64,000 nucleotides of DNA from Coniferiporia sulphurascens (GCA_002794785.1 NBBA01000007.1:1426001-1490000); one strand, 5' to 3'. Positions 1 through 14,849 are shown, counted from the first letter of the stretch. The notes: generated by a model from the letters alone, not told the origin. Numbers and translations: made by a program.

Positions 1-70
1 GGGATCGTAATGCCGTGAGATTTGCATTGACAACAAGACTACATCGGCGTCCAAACTTGCAACATCTCAT
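1..70 (-). CDS. 5' end of a second TKL-like kinase gene, cut by the window edge
   Basis: Read on the minus strand from position 70, this stretch gives the same first codons as the complete kinase gene that starts at 5251 on the plus strand (it begins MRCCKFGRRCSLVV). The upstream DNA (71-367) also matches the region upstream of that gene, in inverted orientation. It is therefore the start of an inverted paralogue whose body lies outside the window. Whether that body is intact cannot be seen. Confidence 0.6.
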   Translation of the reverse strand, partial: MRCCKFGRRCSLVVNANLTALRS

Positions 71-367
71 GCAATCCCCTTTAGAAGTTACAAGACACTA
101 CATACATATAGTCAGTACTAGTAACGCTAAAGTGACTTGAGCAGACGCCTGACCTTTTGATGACGTAGTTTGCATTGTGAACAGTCGCTGTAGCCTTTAT
201 GCCCGGTGGCGAGTTTTGGTTGATTTGATGGAGTACGAGGCATTGTTTCGTCCCACAGAGTCTTGGTGTGATACTAGCACTAGTTCTCTGATCGTGCAGG
301 AGCTGCCCCCGGTCCTGTATGTATATAAGATACTTTGACGCAATTAGGTGGTGCGGTTGCGGTGCAA
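1..367. repeat. Left arm of an inverted repeat around ARG5,6
   Basis: Positions 1-367 are the reverse complement of about 4948-5320 with scattered mismatches and small indels. Both arms contain the start codon and promoter side of a TKL-like kinase. Homology stops at the GGTGCGGTTGCGGTGCAAT stretch (349-367, matching 4948-4966). The repeat continues off the left edge. Confidence 0.85.
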
Positions 368-1267
368 TGGACGTATTGCGGATATTGGACCTTTAATTGA
401 GGCTGTGGTTCACCCCAAAGGCCAGGCCTACACCGCATTCGGGTCCTTCCTGAGGAAGTACGAGGACGCGCCGGCAGAAATGCGGTGCTGCATGTTGAAG
501 TTCGAGCTCGATCTCGGTTTCCCTCGCGCGATTATCTACTGGTTACAAGATATCTACGTTGGTGTGCGGAAAGCATTTGCAAGCGCCGCAAATTGCTGAA
601 TTTCAGCACGCATATCTATACGCAGCCACTAAGCTATTGGGAAGATTGCCGACGCTTGACAATGTGGACATGGATCGTACGCGTAGTAGGAACCAGTAGT
701 AAGAACCAAAAAAAGGGAGATACAGCTTCAAGTTAAAGTTAACCCCAAGCCACATGTATACTCACCCCCTCGCTCCGCCTGACTGACTCCGGGAACGCGT
801 TCCTCACAGACGAGAGCAGGGGCTACATGTACATGTTTATTCTAGTCATGTAACGAACAATTTAAGAAGGTGGAAACTCTGACTTCGACCAATGATAAGC
901 GCACGACTTGAAAAAGTACGTCCGATACCGTGACAGTAGAAAAGGGACAAGATATTCCCGGGCCGTGCAGTCGCAAACACTCAAAGAGTGGCGTATTGAG
1001 TTCACTCACTCCCACTAAGGCGCTGTTGTCTGTCGACCCGTTCGCCTATTCGCACCCGTGGCATTGGATGCATAAGCGTTCGAGAACTAGGCGGGAGGGA
1101 ATGGTCTTGGAAGTTTCGCATTTTCATTTTTACCTTTCTCCTTTCTTCTGTATATACAAATGAACCATTTTAGATGGGTTAACTATCCAAATAGGACGAA
1201 ACACATTTTTTTAAAAGATTTCCCAACGCAAGTCTCGAACAGTGGTAGAGCCGCAGAGGGAGGGAGT
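368..1267. other. Intergenic region downstream of ARG5,6
   Basis: No gene is supported here. Positions 493-611 hold a fragment that recurs at 35201-35374 (see the repeat entry). The rest is AT-rich non-coding sequence and the 3' flank of ARG5,6. Short open frames show no recognisable protein and no splice logic. Confidence 0.6.
493..611 (+). repeat. Dispersed fragment shared with 35201-35374
   Basis: The block starts GTTGAAGTTCGAGCTCGAT and ends near AATTGCTGAATTTCA. It occurs again at 35201-35374, where about 60 bp are inserted after the first block. Both copies keep a short peptide frame with LGFPRAIIYWL. It is probably a relic of a gene or element scattered in the genome. I do not recognise the parent. 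Confidence 0.6.
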
Positions 1268-4469
<3,202 letters not shown>

Positions 4470-5250
4470 GGTGGACGGACGAGGAGTGGTCTATCTGGGG
4501 GCGAGTATAAGTATCGGAGCAAATATGACTAGGCTGGTGCAAGCGGTGTAAAGTTTTTTTTGTAGTAGTAGACTGACTTACAAGCTGGCAAAGACGCGCT
4601 GTTCCTTCTCCAGTGGCAAATAGCACTCAAGGCCGAGATACACCGAGTTTACTCTGCTTCTACTTCGAGTCGACGCCGTGGCTGCTGGCAGACTCCTGCG
4701 CTGGGATACTTGGCAAAAGCAATTCAGCATTCAAACAACAGCAGCGTCCGAGCTTTCCGTCACACAGCCAGTCACATCCATTCCATCACACACAGCAATC
4801 TTGCTTACAAATCCCGCGGGCCCGCCGCTCTCCTTAAGCCTTGATGATGCACTGCTCCGCTCGCTGATAGGATGGCCTCAGCTTCTATTCAAATCTGCCC
4901 GGATGATTTTGCTCAGTTCGAAATCCTCATCATCTGCAACAGATACAATTGCACCGCAACCGCACCGCCTACTTGCATCAAAGTATCTTATATACATGCA
5001 GGACCGGGGGCAGCTCCTGCACGATCAGAGAACTGCTGCTAGTATCACACCAAGACTCTGTGGGGCGAGACAATGCCTCGTACTCCATTAAATCAACCAA
5101 AACTCGCCACCAAACATAAAAGCCACAGCGACTGTTCACAATGCAAACTACGTCACCAAAAGGTCAGGCGCCTGCTCAAGTCACCTTAGCATACTAGTAC
5201 TAGTACTGACTATATGCATGTAGTGTCTTGTAACTTCTAAAGGGGATTGC
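4470..5250. promoter_or_regulatory. Divergent promoter region between ARG5,6 and the TKL-like kinase
   Basis: This 780-bp spacer lies between two divergent start codons (4469 minus, 5251 plus), so it must hold both promoters. An AT-rich GAGTATAAGTATC stretch lies 34-46 bp upstream of the ARG5,6 start. The kinase-proximal half (4948-5250) is part of the inverted repeat also present at 71-367. No gene is supported inside. Confidence 0.6.
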
Positions 5251-5320
5251 ATGAGATGTTGCAAGTTTGGACGCCGATGTAGTCTTGTTGTCAATGCAAA
5301 TCTCACGGCATTACGATCCC
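4948..5320. repeat. Right arm of the inverted repeat around ARG5,6
   Basis: Reverse complement of 1-367. It covers the promoter and the first 70 bases of the kinase gene that starts at 5251. The first 70 coding bases appear identical in the two arms, while the upstream part has mismatches and small indels. Confidence 0.85.
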
Positions 5321-6858
5321 GGCCCATCACCCAGGACATATTACAGAGATTTCTTGAACGCATCGGCCATCTTGACCTTACGGGGAAGATATGGGAAATC
5401 AGTCCTGTAATGAAGGCCCACGGAGGCTACAGCGACATCTTCACTGGCTATTGCTCCGTTTCACGATCACGCGGAAAGAAGAAAATGAAGGTAGCAGTCA
5501 AGAGGCTCCGTGTACATATAATGGGAGATAAGAAATTCCAAAAGGTGCGTATCTTCTACATGTTCACGGCCCGCACTGTCTGAGCCAGGCGTTGCGCATA
5601 GAAACTGGTAAAGGAATTGTACATATGGACGAAGCTGCACCACCCGTACATACTCCCTCTCCACGGATTCTTCTTCGAAGATAACAACTACCCGTCTATG
5701 GTTTCAGCGTGGACGGAGAACGGTACTGTCCTCGCGTATCTTGAATCACATCCGGATTGCGATCTTCTGCAAATAGTGAGCAACTGTTCATAAAGAATAG
5801 AGAACTCTACTAACCCATTCTCCGTTTGTGTACATCAGGTACTGCATATCGCGGAAGGGATTGACTACCTCCATAGCAATGGCATCATACACTCCGATAT
5901 CAAACCCGTTAGTGTATCATCGATATTAGACCTTTAAGTCTAACCCTTATATACGGAGCAGGAGAACATTTTAATATCCTCCTCAGGCGAACCCCGTATC
6001 TGCGACTTCGGTATATCCCGTATGCTTGCCGTTTCAGGGTCAATCAACTTCAGCACGACAACTGGCAGCACCGGAGGCACCGTCAGGTACATGTCAATTG
6101 AACTGCTCGCTCCAACGGATGAACACTGCGACATATATTCAAAGGCATCTGATGTATGGGCGTTCGGAATGACCATTCTTGTAAGTGGTTCGATGGTGCG
6201 AGTCAGGGGTTTTCATGTCTGCTCACTCCTTTCCCACGTGAAGGTATTATTGACCGGGAAGCAGCCGTATTCCCATATTAAGCTCGAATATGGAGTCGTT
6301 TCCGCCATCGCGTCTGGTTTACTCCCTCCCATTCCTGAAGAGTATACCAACAAGACATGGCCCGAAGTTAATCGGAATTTGTGGGAATTGTGCATGCGGT
6401 GCTGGGCCGGCTTACCGTCGGAGCGGCCATCAATGTTTGATATAGTGACAGACCTGAGGACCTACCGTATCTATGGGTCTCGGGTAGTTGGGAGGCCTTG
6501 CGAGCTATCTATCGGCGACGTGTACGGCACTCGACCTTCGAAGTACACCAACGGCAAAATATCCTTGAACAATTGGCGCCTTGATCCCCGTCATCCTCCT
6601 TCAGGTCTCCGGCACTCAAGGCGGCCACTAGGTCACACGCGTATCCATCAGATGGAAATCGAGACAAGGCCAAAGCCCCCCCAAGTTGTTCATCCACCTT
6701 CCCACTTGCGATTTGAGTCTAGCGACCGTGCAGAACGACGTTCGCACAAGTCGCTCGACCACGTAGAACGATGGCGCCGCCCTGCAGAGCGATCTCATGA
6801 CCCCCGATCCTCAGCCCCATCAAAATTGGAATCGTCCCAGTATGCCAGTATACTGTAG
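5251..6858 (+). CDS. TKL-like protein kinase
   Basis: Five exons (5251-5544, 5602-5775, 5839-5907, 5962-6180, 6244-6858) separated by introns of 54-63 bp give 456 residues. An in-frame TAG lies about 30 bases upstream of the chosen ATG. The kinase domain shows VAVK with Lys84, the catalytic loop HSDIKPENIL (Asp176; HSD replaces the usual HRD), DFG (194-196) and an activation segment GGTVRYMSIELL in which SIE replaces APE. This is the type greatly expanded in mushroom-forming fungi. After about residue 330 the tail is rich in Arg, Pro and His with no recognised domain. It has the Lys and both Asp needed for catalysis, so activity is plausible. Substrate and pathway are unknown. The 5' end is duplicated in inverted orientation at the left window edge. 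Confidence 0.85.
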
Positions 6859-7807
6859 GTTGGAGTTGTGTCAATATGGCAGTGTAGGTTGGAGTCGTGC
6901 CAGTATACCGGTGTACATAGCTCAGCTCCATTGCCTAGCTTAATAATGACAGGGTCAGCTGCGCTGGCAGATACATCTTATTAGGGACGAACCACGATGA
7001 CTTAAAACTCTTGTAAAATTTCATTCCATTTTTAAAGACTGAGGATGAGGCTTATAGAACGGGTCATCCCATCCCATACATACCACCGTATGACCCTATT
7101 ACAAACCTTTTTGTATTTTTGCCCCCATAGTACTCGAATCCTGGTACTTCTTAGGATCCGACATGCCGAGAGATACGTGCATTTTATAACCCGTATAGGT
7201 TATGGGGTATATGTCCATACGCTGGAACTTTCGCAATCAAAGTGTCCCAGATACCTTCTGGTCGGCAGTGGAATGCCTACAAGGCACATGTGCTTATTAG
7301 AGATGCATTTATATTGTGCAAATAGTACATCTTTGATAAACAAAGTGTGCCTTGCTGAGGCCGTTTACATTATGATATATGTGGGTTGGGCATGTACAGC
7401 ATCTCCCTTTTTTTGGTTCCTACTGGTTTCTACTACTGCGCTTACGATCCGTGTCCACATTGTGTCGGCAATGTTCATGCGGCTCGGTGACGTATGGATA
7501 TACGTGACTGAGAGTGGGATGACCTCCGAACGGATTTTTAGAGAGTATTGACTGTAGCATTATGCATTTGGAGGCCGTCCATATGCGTGTCGAAAACCTG
7601 TAAGTATTATTTGGCAACTAGCGAACCTGGATCGAATTCTCCCCCAAGAACACAATGCGAATGAGCGACCTTTTTCACGCTCGAGAATATTATTTATTAA
7701 CGGAGGATGCATTGATATTATCATATTATCATTAACAGAGCCGACTAATAGGACGCGCTTGACCAGATGTCGAGCCATGCACATTGCTACAAATGACTAC
7801 ACGCCGA
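6859..7807. other. Intergenic region with one end of a TIR element
   Basis: There is no convincing gene. A frame of 168 codons at 7045-7551 has no recognisable domain. Positions 7073-7115 (CCGTATGACCCTATTACAAA and the following T-rich part) resemble the ends of the TIR elements at 61861 and 62505. A matching opposite end was not found, so this may be a solo or decayed end. Confidence 0.45.
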
Positions 7808-8773
7808 CTAGTTGTAGAAGACCAAGGCGCGAAGCTCGATAGACTCGCGCAGCGGTGCATCTGCAGGTGTAGAGGGATCCTCGAATGCGGTGTGCGGCGT
7901 GAGCACGGCCACGTTCTCGTCATCCACAGAGTCGAAGCTACACACAAAGGAAGGAAAGTAGGTTTCAAATTAGTCCAAGTGCATCCATCAGCATGCTAAA
8001 ATAACCTCCAATGCTACTTACCACTTAATCAGCGCGACCTCATTCGGGCTCATCCCCCTCAAGTATTTCCACTTATGCGCAGGGTTGTGGCGCACGCTGT
8101 ACGTCTCACCGTCGTGGTCGGGGTACTTCAGCGTTGACGGCACGAGGTCCTGCTTCAGATCGACGCTGCGGAAGTCGCATAAAGCGAGTGGGTGGTCTAG
8201 CGCGGGGCGCCCGATGGGTCGCCAGAGGTTGATGATTTGAAAGCGCCGCTGAAGCACCGCGTCCGCGTCCGCAGGAGGGAGGTGTCGACGCACGCGCGCG
8301 ATGGCGGACTCGCGCGTCTGGTCGACGTGCACAAGTGGCACTGGTTGGCGCTTCTCCGGGCCGTCGTCGACCTCACCGGGGCGGCGCCGACGAATTGCTA
8401 TTTCGTTAATTACGCGCATTTAGTGAGGGCTTGGTCAAAGAATTGGATACTGTATGCACGTACTGTGGTCGAATAGCACGACGCGGCTCGCGCCCGTGAG
8501 CTTCTTCAGGAGCTCAATACTCTCGGGGTAGTACTCCCGCTTGACCTCCTCGTCGCTCGCAAAGCTCTTATATTTTGCCTCCGCGTGCGCAAACTGGAAG
8601 CCAGCGGCGTCGAGGGACACGGAGTCCTCTTTCCCGCGTACGTTCTCGATCTCCGTCTCGTACTCCTGGTGGATGTAGTTGCGCTTGCGCTCGCCCGTCA
8701 TGTACTGGTACGGCTTGGAGCCGTCCGCCGGGGGGACGAAGTACACGAGGTTGGCTTTGACTGTGTCGGCCAT
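7808..8773 (-). CDS. CmcJ/AsaB-like oxygenase, copy A
   Basis: Three exons on the minus strand (8773-8464, 8397-8022, 7937-7808) give 271 residues. The family includes cephalosporin CmcJ and fungal AsaB/NvfI proteins, which act in secondary metabolism as putative or proven Fe(II)/2-oxoglutarate enzymes. Visible marks are the metal-binding-type HVDQT (His127, Asp129), FQIINLWRPI, the ALCDFRSVD segment, HKWKYLRGM and a final TPHTAFEDPSTP. The same intron positions and phases occur in copies B and C, so the three are paralogues. Copy A is six residues shorter in the N-terminal region. It lies outside the large palindrome. No other biosynthetic gene is next to it, so the substrate cannot be guessed. 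Confidence 0.85.
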
Positions 8774-9700
8774 TGATAATTTGTTGCTGTAGTAGAAGTG
8801 TTTACAGAGCGTAGTAGGGAAGGCTGTAGCGGAGACGAGATGAGGAGGTATGCAGCCCAAAGGCCAGTTTATATACCCAGGAGTTGGCCTCCCTTCATTC
8901 AGGACCAGCGATAATAGTTAGTAACGTTCTAAGTTGAGGTAGCCACTCGTAATGGTGTACTATGACAAAGTCCGGGGAAGAGACGGCCACTGGCAGCTAT
9001 TGTAAGCCAGCCACAGCAACAAGACGAGCTTATGAAGCATTTTTAGCAGATAGCAGATACACTTGTCTAGACCAGCACCGGGTTTCCAGACCTAGAGAAC
9101 GGTCTGCTGAATAATTTTGTGCAGAAATTTTTGCTGAGAACGCTTCTCTGGTCGAGGTACTCGATAAGTATTGAAAAGGTTCGGATGTTGAGCCGAGCTC
9201 GGTCACCAACCCTGCACGAAACAGAAAGCCCAAAGTGGTAACAGAGAATTAAAATTACGTTACCGTTATAGTCATGTGATTTCGGCATCCAAAAAGGAGA
9301 TACCGTGTGGGCCCGACAACTCTCTCTGTTCCTGAATTATTGACCTGCCAGTGGCTCCTTCCCATAGGTATTGGGAATTTTGCCCGACTACTTCAAGGTG
9401 TGACATCCTATGGTTTTGTTCCGCATTTGACTTTGAGAGTATAATCACTTATGTGACTTTTGTTGTTTATGAAACATAGGAGTATTACATACAAGATATA
9501 GAAGAGGGCAACAGCGACTCCTCAGGCTCACAAATGGCGAACAAACAGTACGTGTCGACATAAATATAGTGAGGAGCTTTATTCACGGTTTCCCCACGTG
9601 TGATGAATACATTTTTAGCTGATTAATTGTATGCAGACCATTGGACACAACAAGTGACGCTGCGATGACAATGCCACCCGGATAAGCATGGTCATGTTCG
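8774..9700. other. Intergenic region upstream of oxygenase A
   Basis: It contains the promoter of oxygenase A next to 8773 and then non-coding sequence up to the outer end of the palindrome. I see no gene, RNA gene or clear repeat here. Confidence 0.5.
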
Positions 9701-10119
9701 TGCTCTCGAGTCGACCGACACGGTCCCCGTGAGTAGTACTGTGTCGGCTGTGCAGGCGTTGTCGTTGGAAGGAAAGTAAGTCTATAGTCGATCAGTGGGG
9801 AAATATGTCAACGACGAGGTTGGGTAAGTGCCACTCGTTTACCATGGAGGGGACCAAAAAGCTAAAACAAATGAGTGGCAGCAAGTCGAAAGAGTGAAGA
9901 ACGAGAGAAAGGCTTACTCGACTTTCTCATCTTTGAAGCCGGTGGTCGATTGCGTCAGATCTATAGAACCAGCGGTAAGTCAGTCTGGACGAAGAGCAAT
10001 GAAGAAGAGGGAGATTACTTATCTTGCTCAGACTCCTGGGCTAGAGCGGATGCCTGCAAATACTTGGAATGAGATACTCTCGCTAAGAAAAGAGATATGT
10101 AATTCAACTCATCTTCTTC

Positions 10120-10918
10120 ACCTTCACGGAGGAGCCGCTACGTGCTCGGATGACGCAGCGGTTCCCCCGCTTGTTCTTGAGCTGGCGATGAGGTCGAAAA
10201 TGGGCCTGTCGAGAAGAACGAAAGAAGTGAGTGCGAAACGGAAACTGTTTTTGCGATGTGGCCTATTTTGAAGTTTTTATAAGGATTTTGTCGGTTGCGA
10301 GTCTCGCGTCCTTCCAGGTATCGTTTGATCCGAAGAATGGGCGACGCCGCAACCTGAATATAAGAAACGAATAGTAAAGGAAGAAAGAAGAAAAGAATCA
10401 AGGGACGGAAGGGACGGAACAATGTAATGAAAACGACTCAAAGCGCGGCGTCTTCCAACTCACAAAGGAAACGAGTGCCTTCGTTTCCCCCGCGCGTTGG
10501 ACGGCACCACGACTTGAGAGAGAAGAATATTAGGGAATAAAAGAGGAGCGGAGGGATGGGAATATAGGAGATAGCCCAGACCGAGCCATCGTGCGATGCA
10601 AAGGAAGTGAGTGCCTTCACCTCCCTCGCACGCGAACGAAAGCCCAGTCGGTCGGGAGAAGAAAAAGTGGAATGGGAGTGGGGAAATGGACGATGATGGA
10701 ATGAATGAGTGAAATGGAGGGAAGACTGGGGTATATTGTGGCTCCAGAACGAGAACGGTGACCACAACGACGAGGGACCACATGCTTTTGAAGGATCAGC
10801 TCGCCGCAGCCTCGACCGCCCACAGACCCGGAAACCTGAAAAAGAAAATAATCGTCAGAAAGCTCGTCAAACATTTGCTCTGGTACTTCTCGTCCGCTCC
10901 CCAGCACCATCCACGATC
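10120..10918 (-). other. Conserved 3' module of kinase K1
   Basis: This downstream region is shared with K2, K3 and, more diverged, K4. It contains a branch site and polypyrimidine-CAG acceptor just after the kinase stop, two hairpins (10603-10624, one mismatch, and 10468-10489, perfect 8-bp stem) that share the loop GTGCCT on this strand, and a third GC-rich hairpin near 10130-10175. Open frames here are not clearly coding. It may be a long structured 3' UTR or a separate RNA. Confidence 0.5.
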
Positions 10919-12790
10919 CTACACCTGCACGCGCCCGTTCACGTCGTCCAGATCCAGCCCACAACCACCGTCAGCCAATTTACCTCTGCTACTGGCAGTG
11001 TCGTTCGGCCTGCACGAGTACGCACGAGCCGGCGTCACAGGACCGGTCGTCGGGGCCATCGTCGACCTAGACACTGCGAGCGACGGGACAGTCTGTACCA
11101 CATCCCGTGCTCGTGGTGTCAAACCCAGTGATGCCTCCTCGAGCGCCCGCGTGAGGACGGACGATACATCGCAGGCGGAGTACGACGCGGGTGACGACAG
11201 CTCGGGAGATAAGCGAGGGCGCGTGTCGATCCTCGGGCGAGCTGGAATTCGTGCCGTGACTCGACGCAGAGCTGGAGGAGGCGGCTTCTGCGCGATGGGA
11301 CGAGCGTACTCCTCGACAGCTACAATCGAGCAGTCGAAAGCAGAGAACGTCTTCCGGGCACGATGTCCTTCCACCTCGACCCTCTCCACAGCCTGCACCT
11401 CCCTCACGTTCAAGGGAGCTACAGCTGCCGCGCGCACGTCCGCCCTCCTGGTCGTCACGAACGGTTTACCGACGCTAGGCCACACCTTCCTCCGGGAGCC
11501 ACCTTCCTGTCCCGTGGCGCGGTCCAGGCAAGCAGAGAGCACCGCATCGAGGATGCCGATCGCGACGTGTGATACCACCCTGCTCACTAGACTGCTCCAC
11601 GAGCGCGGATTCTCGGGGCGCGCGACAAGCTTGCGACTAGGCCTCACGGTGAAGACTGCATCGACGTTCCCTACGACAGGGTGCGCCGACGCGTCCAAGT
11701 CGCTCGGAGCAACCGCGTTGGGATCGAGGAACCTTTTCTTCCTGATCTCGAAGACCTTGTTGATCGGGCGGAGGATTGGCGCGTGGTGCCTGGGCAGTTC
11801 GTAGGAGCGTGCGGCGATAGCGGACCAGTCGACGGATCTGAAGAACGGGTGCATCCTGAGTCCGTCGAGGTCGATGCGCTTGTCGGGGTGGACGTCGAGG
11901 AGCCTTCGCAGGAGATGCTTCGCAGCCGGGTCGACGTCGTACTCCGTGGGCACGTACCATTCGCCGTTGCACACCGCCCGTGCAAGCTCCCTGGTATCGC
12001 GCTGTGGGAAAGGACGCTTCCCGAAGAGCAGCTCGTAGAAGATGACGCCAAGGGAGTAGACGTCAACTTCAAATGAGTAATACTCGCCGCGGTACATCTC
12101 TGGTGCAATGTAACCCACCGTGCCACATGTGGACCTTGTGAGAAGGGGACCTGTGGCAGCCGTAGAGTGACCTCGGATGGCTACAGGTCCGGCCAGCTGC
12201 TCCTGGGCCTCGAACCTGCGAGCCATACCGAAGTCGGCGATGGTGATGTTACCGATGGCGTCGACGAGTATGTTCTCGGGCTTTAGGTCGCGGTGGATGA
12301 TTCTCGCATTGCGGAGCTGGGTGAGTGCCTCGACGAGCTGAGCCATGATGAATAGGACGCGGTCGGCCTTCATCTTAGATCCCCACATGATGGCCTCGTC
12401 GCGCAGGGTGCCGCCTCTGAGGTAGTCTGTGACGATGTAAAAGTTATGTCCGTCGCAGAAAGCCTCGTGGAGTTGGGTGAAGAACATGGAGCCTGTTGCG
12501 GTCAATTGCCGCAGGCACCGGACCTCTGTAGCGAGGAGATCTCTTGTGGTCTGCCTTACGAGCCTTGAGCGACGGACTATCTTTACGGCGACGAACTTGC
12601 GGGTGGAGGTGGAGAGGACTTCAGCCAGGAAGACGCTGCCGTACGCTCCGCTGCCTAGGCCGTCGCGGAAGGTATAGCCACCGAGACGTTCGCTGAGCTT
12701 TCCACATTTCTTGTTGGAGGCGCCAAAGCGCGCATTGGTAGTGACATGTGCCCTTGTGAGGACACGAGGATGGAGCATGTGAGATTGCAT
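10919..12790 (-). CDS. AGC-like Ser/Thr protein kinase K1
   Basis: One uninterrupted frame of 623 residues starting MQSHMLHPRV. The kinase domain covers about 37-325: Gly-rich loop GLGSGAYGSVF (44-54), VAVK Lys70, HRDLKPEN with Asp168, DFG 186-188, GTVGYIAPE ending at 231. It is followed by an AGC-type segment (HPFFRSVDWSAI, then HHAPILRP). The tail (350-623) is basic and Ser/Pro/Thr-rich with a hydrophobic stretch (LVSRVVSHVAIGILDAVLSA) near 410-430 that might associate with membranes. All catalytic residues are present. Its translation is identical to K2 in the opposite palindrome arm. Relative to K3 the tail lacks about 57 residues. Function is unknown; the family travels with chitinase and LysM genes in this window. 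Confidence 0.85.
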   Translation of the reverse strand: MQSHMLHPRVLTRAHVTTNARFGASNKKCGKLSERLGGYTFRDGLGSGAYGSVFLAEVLSTSTRKFVAVKIVRRSRLVRQTTRDLLATEVRCLRQLTATGSMFFTQLHEAFCDGHNFYIVTDYLRGGTLRDEAIMWGSKMKADRVLFIMAQLVEALTQLRNARIIHRDLKPENILVDAIGNITIADFGMARRFEAQEQLAGPVAIRGHSTAATGPLLTRSTCGTVGYIAPEMYRGEYYSFEVDVYSLGVIFYELLFGKRPFPQRDTRELARAVCNGEWYVPTEYDVDPAAKHLLRRLLDVHPDKRIDLDGLRMHPFFRSVDWSAIAARSYELPRHHAPILRPINKVFEIRKKRFLDPNAVAPSDLDASAHPVVGNVDAVFTVRPSRKLVARPENPRSWSSLVSRVVSHVAIGILDAVLSACLDRATGQEGGSRRKVWPSVGKPFVTTRRADVRAAAVAPLNVREVQAVERVEVEGHRARKTFSAFDCSIVAVEEYARPIAQKPPPPALRRVTARIPARPRIDTRPRLSPELSSPASYSACDVSSVLTRALEEASLGLTPRARDVVQTVPSLAVSRSTMAPTTGPVTPARAYSCRPNDTASSRGKLADGGCGLDLDDVNGRVQV

Positions 12791-13893
12791 GGTTATATCA
12801 GACGGGAAGTTGGATTGGAATTGTGTGTGTTATGGTATGGAAGAAAGAATGATGGGAGGTTTGCGACAATGGGACTGCCTAATATCCGGAAAGGTCGTGT
12901 CTTAGACAACGCAGCTGGCCATCTACGTCAGTCTGTTTTTCTCTCAGTGAGATCCAGACCGGGACCGGTGTGAGCAAGCCAAGCCACTGCTCTTGCATTT
13001 GGTATCAGACTGGCAATCCTGAAACAGGTCAGACTTTAATTTGTTTAGTGATCGGATTTTTGTAGGAAGTGCATACAGTGATATGTCGAAAATAAAGTAG
13101 AAGAGAATTCTCAGAGTCAAGCATAAGCAAATCTGTGGCACCATATCCGGCTCTCCTTAAGAAGGCGTTGATCATGCTCTTTGATGATCGACAGATTTAC
13201 CGTGCCGCTAAAATCTTTGTTACGCGGACTAAAAGGGGTAACTAAGTGTACTCCGAGTACGTAATTATGGACCTCTCTTAATAGCCTTGGCGTAAATGTA
13301 CGAAAAAGTCCAACGTTTCGGTGGAAAGCTCAGCACAACCAAAGGTCGCTCCAAGAGGCAAGGGCCTATCTGCGGCGCGCTTCTCAATGAGTTCCACGTG
13401 TAGAGTCAGCCTGCCGGCCAGGAGTTCACTCGCCTTACAGCGATTGGAGAGTATCACGAGGTATGTCGGATATAGAAATCGTGGTTGAAAAGCCGATGAA
13501 CTTTACGGCTACTTCAAGTCTATTTCCCAGATAATCGCCGTCTGCGAAGATCGTGGTCGAGGAATCAAAAGAAAGGTTATTTCTTTTCACGCCACCTAAT
13601 TCAGATACACACAGAAACGACATATATTGACTATTTGAAACGAGAAATTTGACATGTTATTTAATAAAGCTGTAGTCCGGCACCTTCGTATAAGTGTCCG
13701 CCTACCGCTGATCTTTCAAATTGGGACTGGAAACTGGACGCGACGGCCCGGATTGTAAATCCAGTCCAGAGCGCACGCATATAAAGCATTGACGTATATC
13801 GGCTTGCAGGGTAAGCCGCTGCAATATGATCTTGCAGACGGTCCCTTTCTTCGATAGAGACATATTGTCTTCCTTGGATTGGTCCTAGTTAGC
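12791..13893. promoter_or_regulatory. K1 promoter side and spacer to oxygenase B
   Basis: The region upstream of K1 is shared with K2 (17618-18752, inverted), including a CGTGCC..GATCGACAGATTTACC element at about 13186-13207. That is a variant of the motif found about 400-440 bp upstream of the other kinases. A 62-codon frame at 13435-13623 is noted separately. No other gene is supported. Confidence 0.5.
13435..13623 (-). CDS. Small conserved open frame, 62 codons
   Basis: The frame begins MSFLCVSELGG and is repeated at 17888-18076 with nearly the same translation apart from the last residues. I recognise no family. Its conservation may only reflect the recent duplication of the palindrome arm, so coding status is doubtful. 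Confidence 0.2.
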   Translation of the reverse strand: MSFLCVSELGGVKRNNLSFDSSTTIFADGDYLGNRLEVAVKFIGFSTTISISDIPRDTLQSL

Positions 13894-14849
13894 CTAGTCG
13901 TAGAATACCAAAGCACGGAGCTCGATAGACTCGCGGAGCGGTGCGTCGGCGGGCGTGGACGGATCGACAAATGCGGTGTGCGGAGTGAGCACGGCCACAC
14001 TTCCGTCGTCTACAGAATCAAAGCTTCACACGGAAACAAAGAAAAAGTTAGCTCAATCCCGTCGACCCGCCACAATTAGATAACTCACCACTTAATCAGC
14101 AGAACCTCGTCCGTCCGCATCCCGCGCAGGTACTTCCACTTATGCTCAGGACTATGGCGCACGCTGAATGTCTCGCCGTCATGGTCCGCGTACTTCAGCG
14201 TCGAAGGCACGAGGTCACGCTCCGAATCGATACTGCGGAAGTCGCATACAGAGAGCGGGTAGTCCAGCGCTGGGTGCGAAATTGGGCGCCAGAGGTTAAT
14301 GATCTGGAAGCGCTTTTGCAGCAGCTCAGGCACGTCCTCGGCTGGTAGGTGTCGGTGCACGCGTGTGATGGCGGCTCCGCGCGTCTGGTCGACGTGCGCA
14401 AGCGACACCGGCTGGCGCGTCTCCGGGCCGCTATCGACCTGACCCGGGCGGCGGCGACGGATCGCTGTTCAAATAGTCAGCGCATGCAGGGGGAAAGCGT
14501 AAGTGTACAAACCGTACGCACTGTGATCGAACAGCACAACGCGGCTCGCGCCGGTCAGCTTCTTGAGTAATTCAATACTCTCGGGATAATACTCCCGCTT
14601 GACCACTTCGTCATTCGAAAAAGTCTTGTGCTTCGCCTCATCGCGCGCGTACTGGAATCCTGCCACGTCGAGGGTAAAAGAGTCCTCCTTTCCGCGAACG
14701 TTCTCGATCTCCACTTCGAACTGTTCCTTGGTGATGTTGGTCTTGGGCACGCCTGCCGGTACGTCCGCGGCGACGATGTACTGGTATGGCTTGGAGCCAT
14801 CCGTTGGAAGGACGGCGTAGGTGAGCTTCGTTTTGACGGTGTCAACCAT
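13894..14849 (-). CDS. CmcJ/AsaB-like oxygenase, copy B
   Basis: Three exons on the minus strand (14849-14522, 14464-14089, 14023-13894) give 277 residues with the same exon plan as copies A and C. The HxD pair is His133/Asp135 in AHVDQT. The C-terminal part has HKWKYLRGM and TPHTAFVDPSTP. Intron 2 ends in AAG (the sister copy has TAG), still a legal acceptor. It lies in the inner half of the left palindrome arm. Compared with copy C, exons 1-2 differ at a visible fraction of residues, whereas exon 3 and the downstream flank look identical. Substrate unknown. Confidence 0.85.

Noticed and set aside
7045..7551. 168-codon frame after the TKL-like kinase
   Set aside because: No recognisable domain, and part of it overlaps a TIR-like repeat end; treated as chance.
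10758..11804. 348-codon frame on the plus strand opposite K1 (and its mirror at 19739-20785)
   Set aside because: It lies antisense to the kinase tail; its openness follows from GC-rich codon use of the kinase, and it has no domain.
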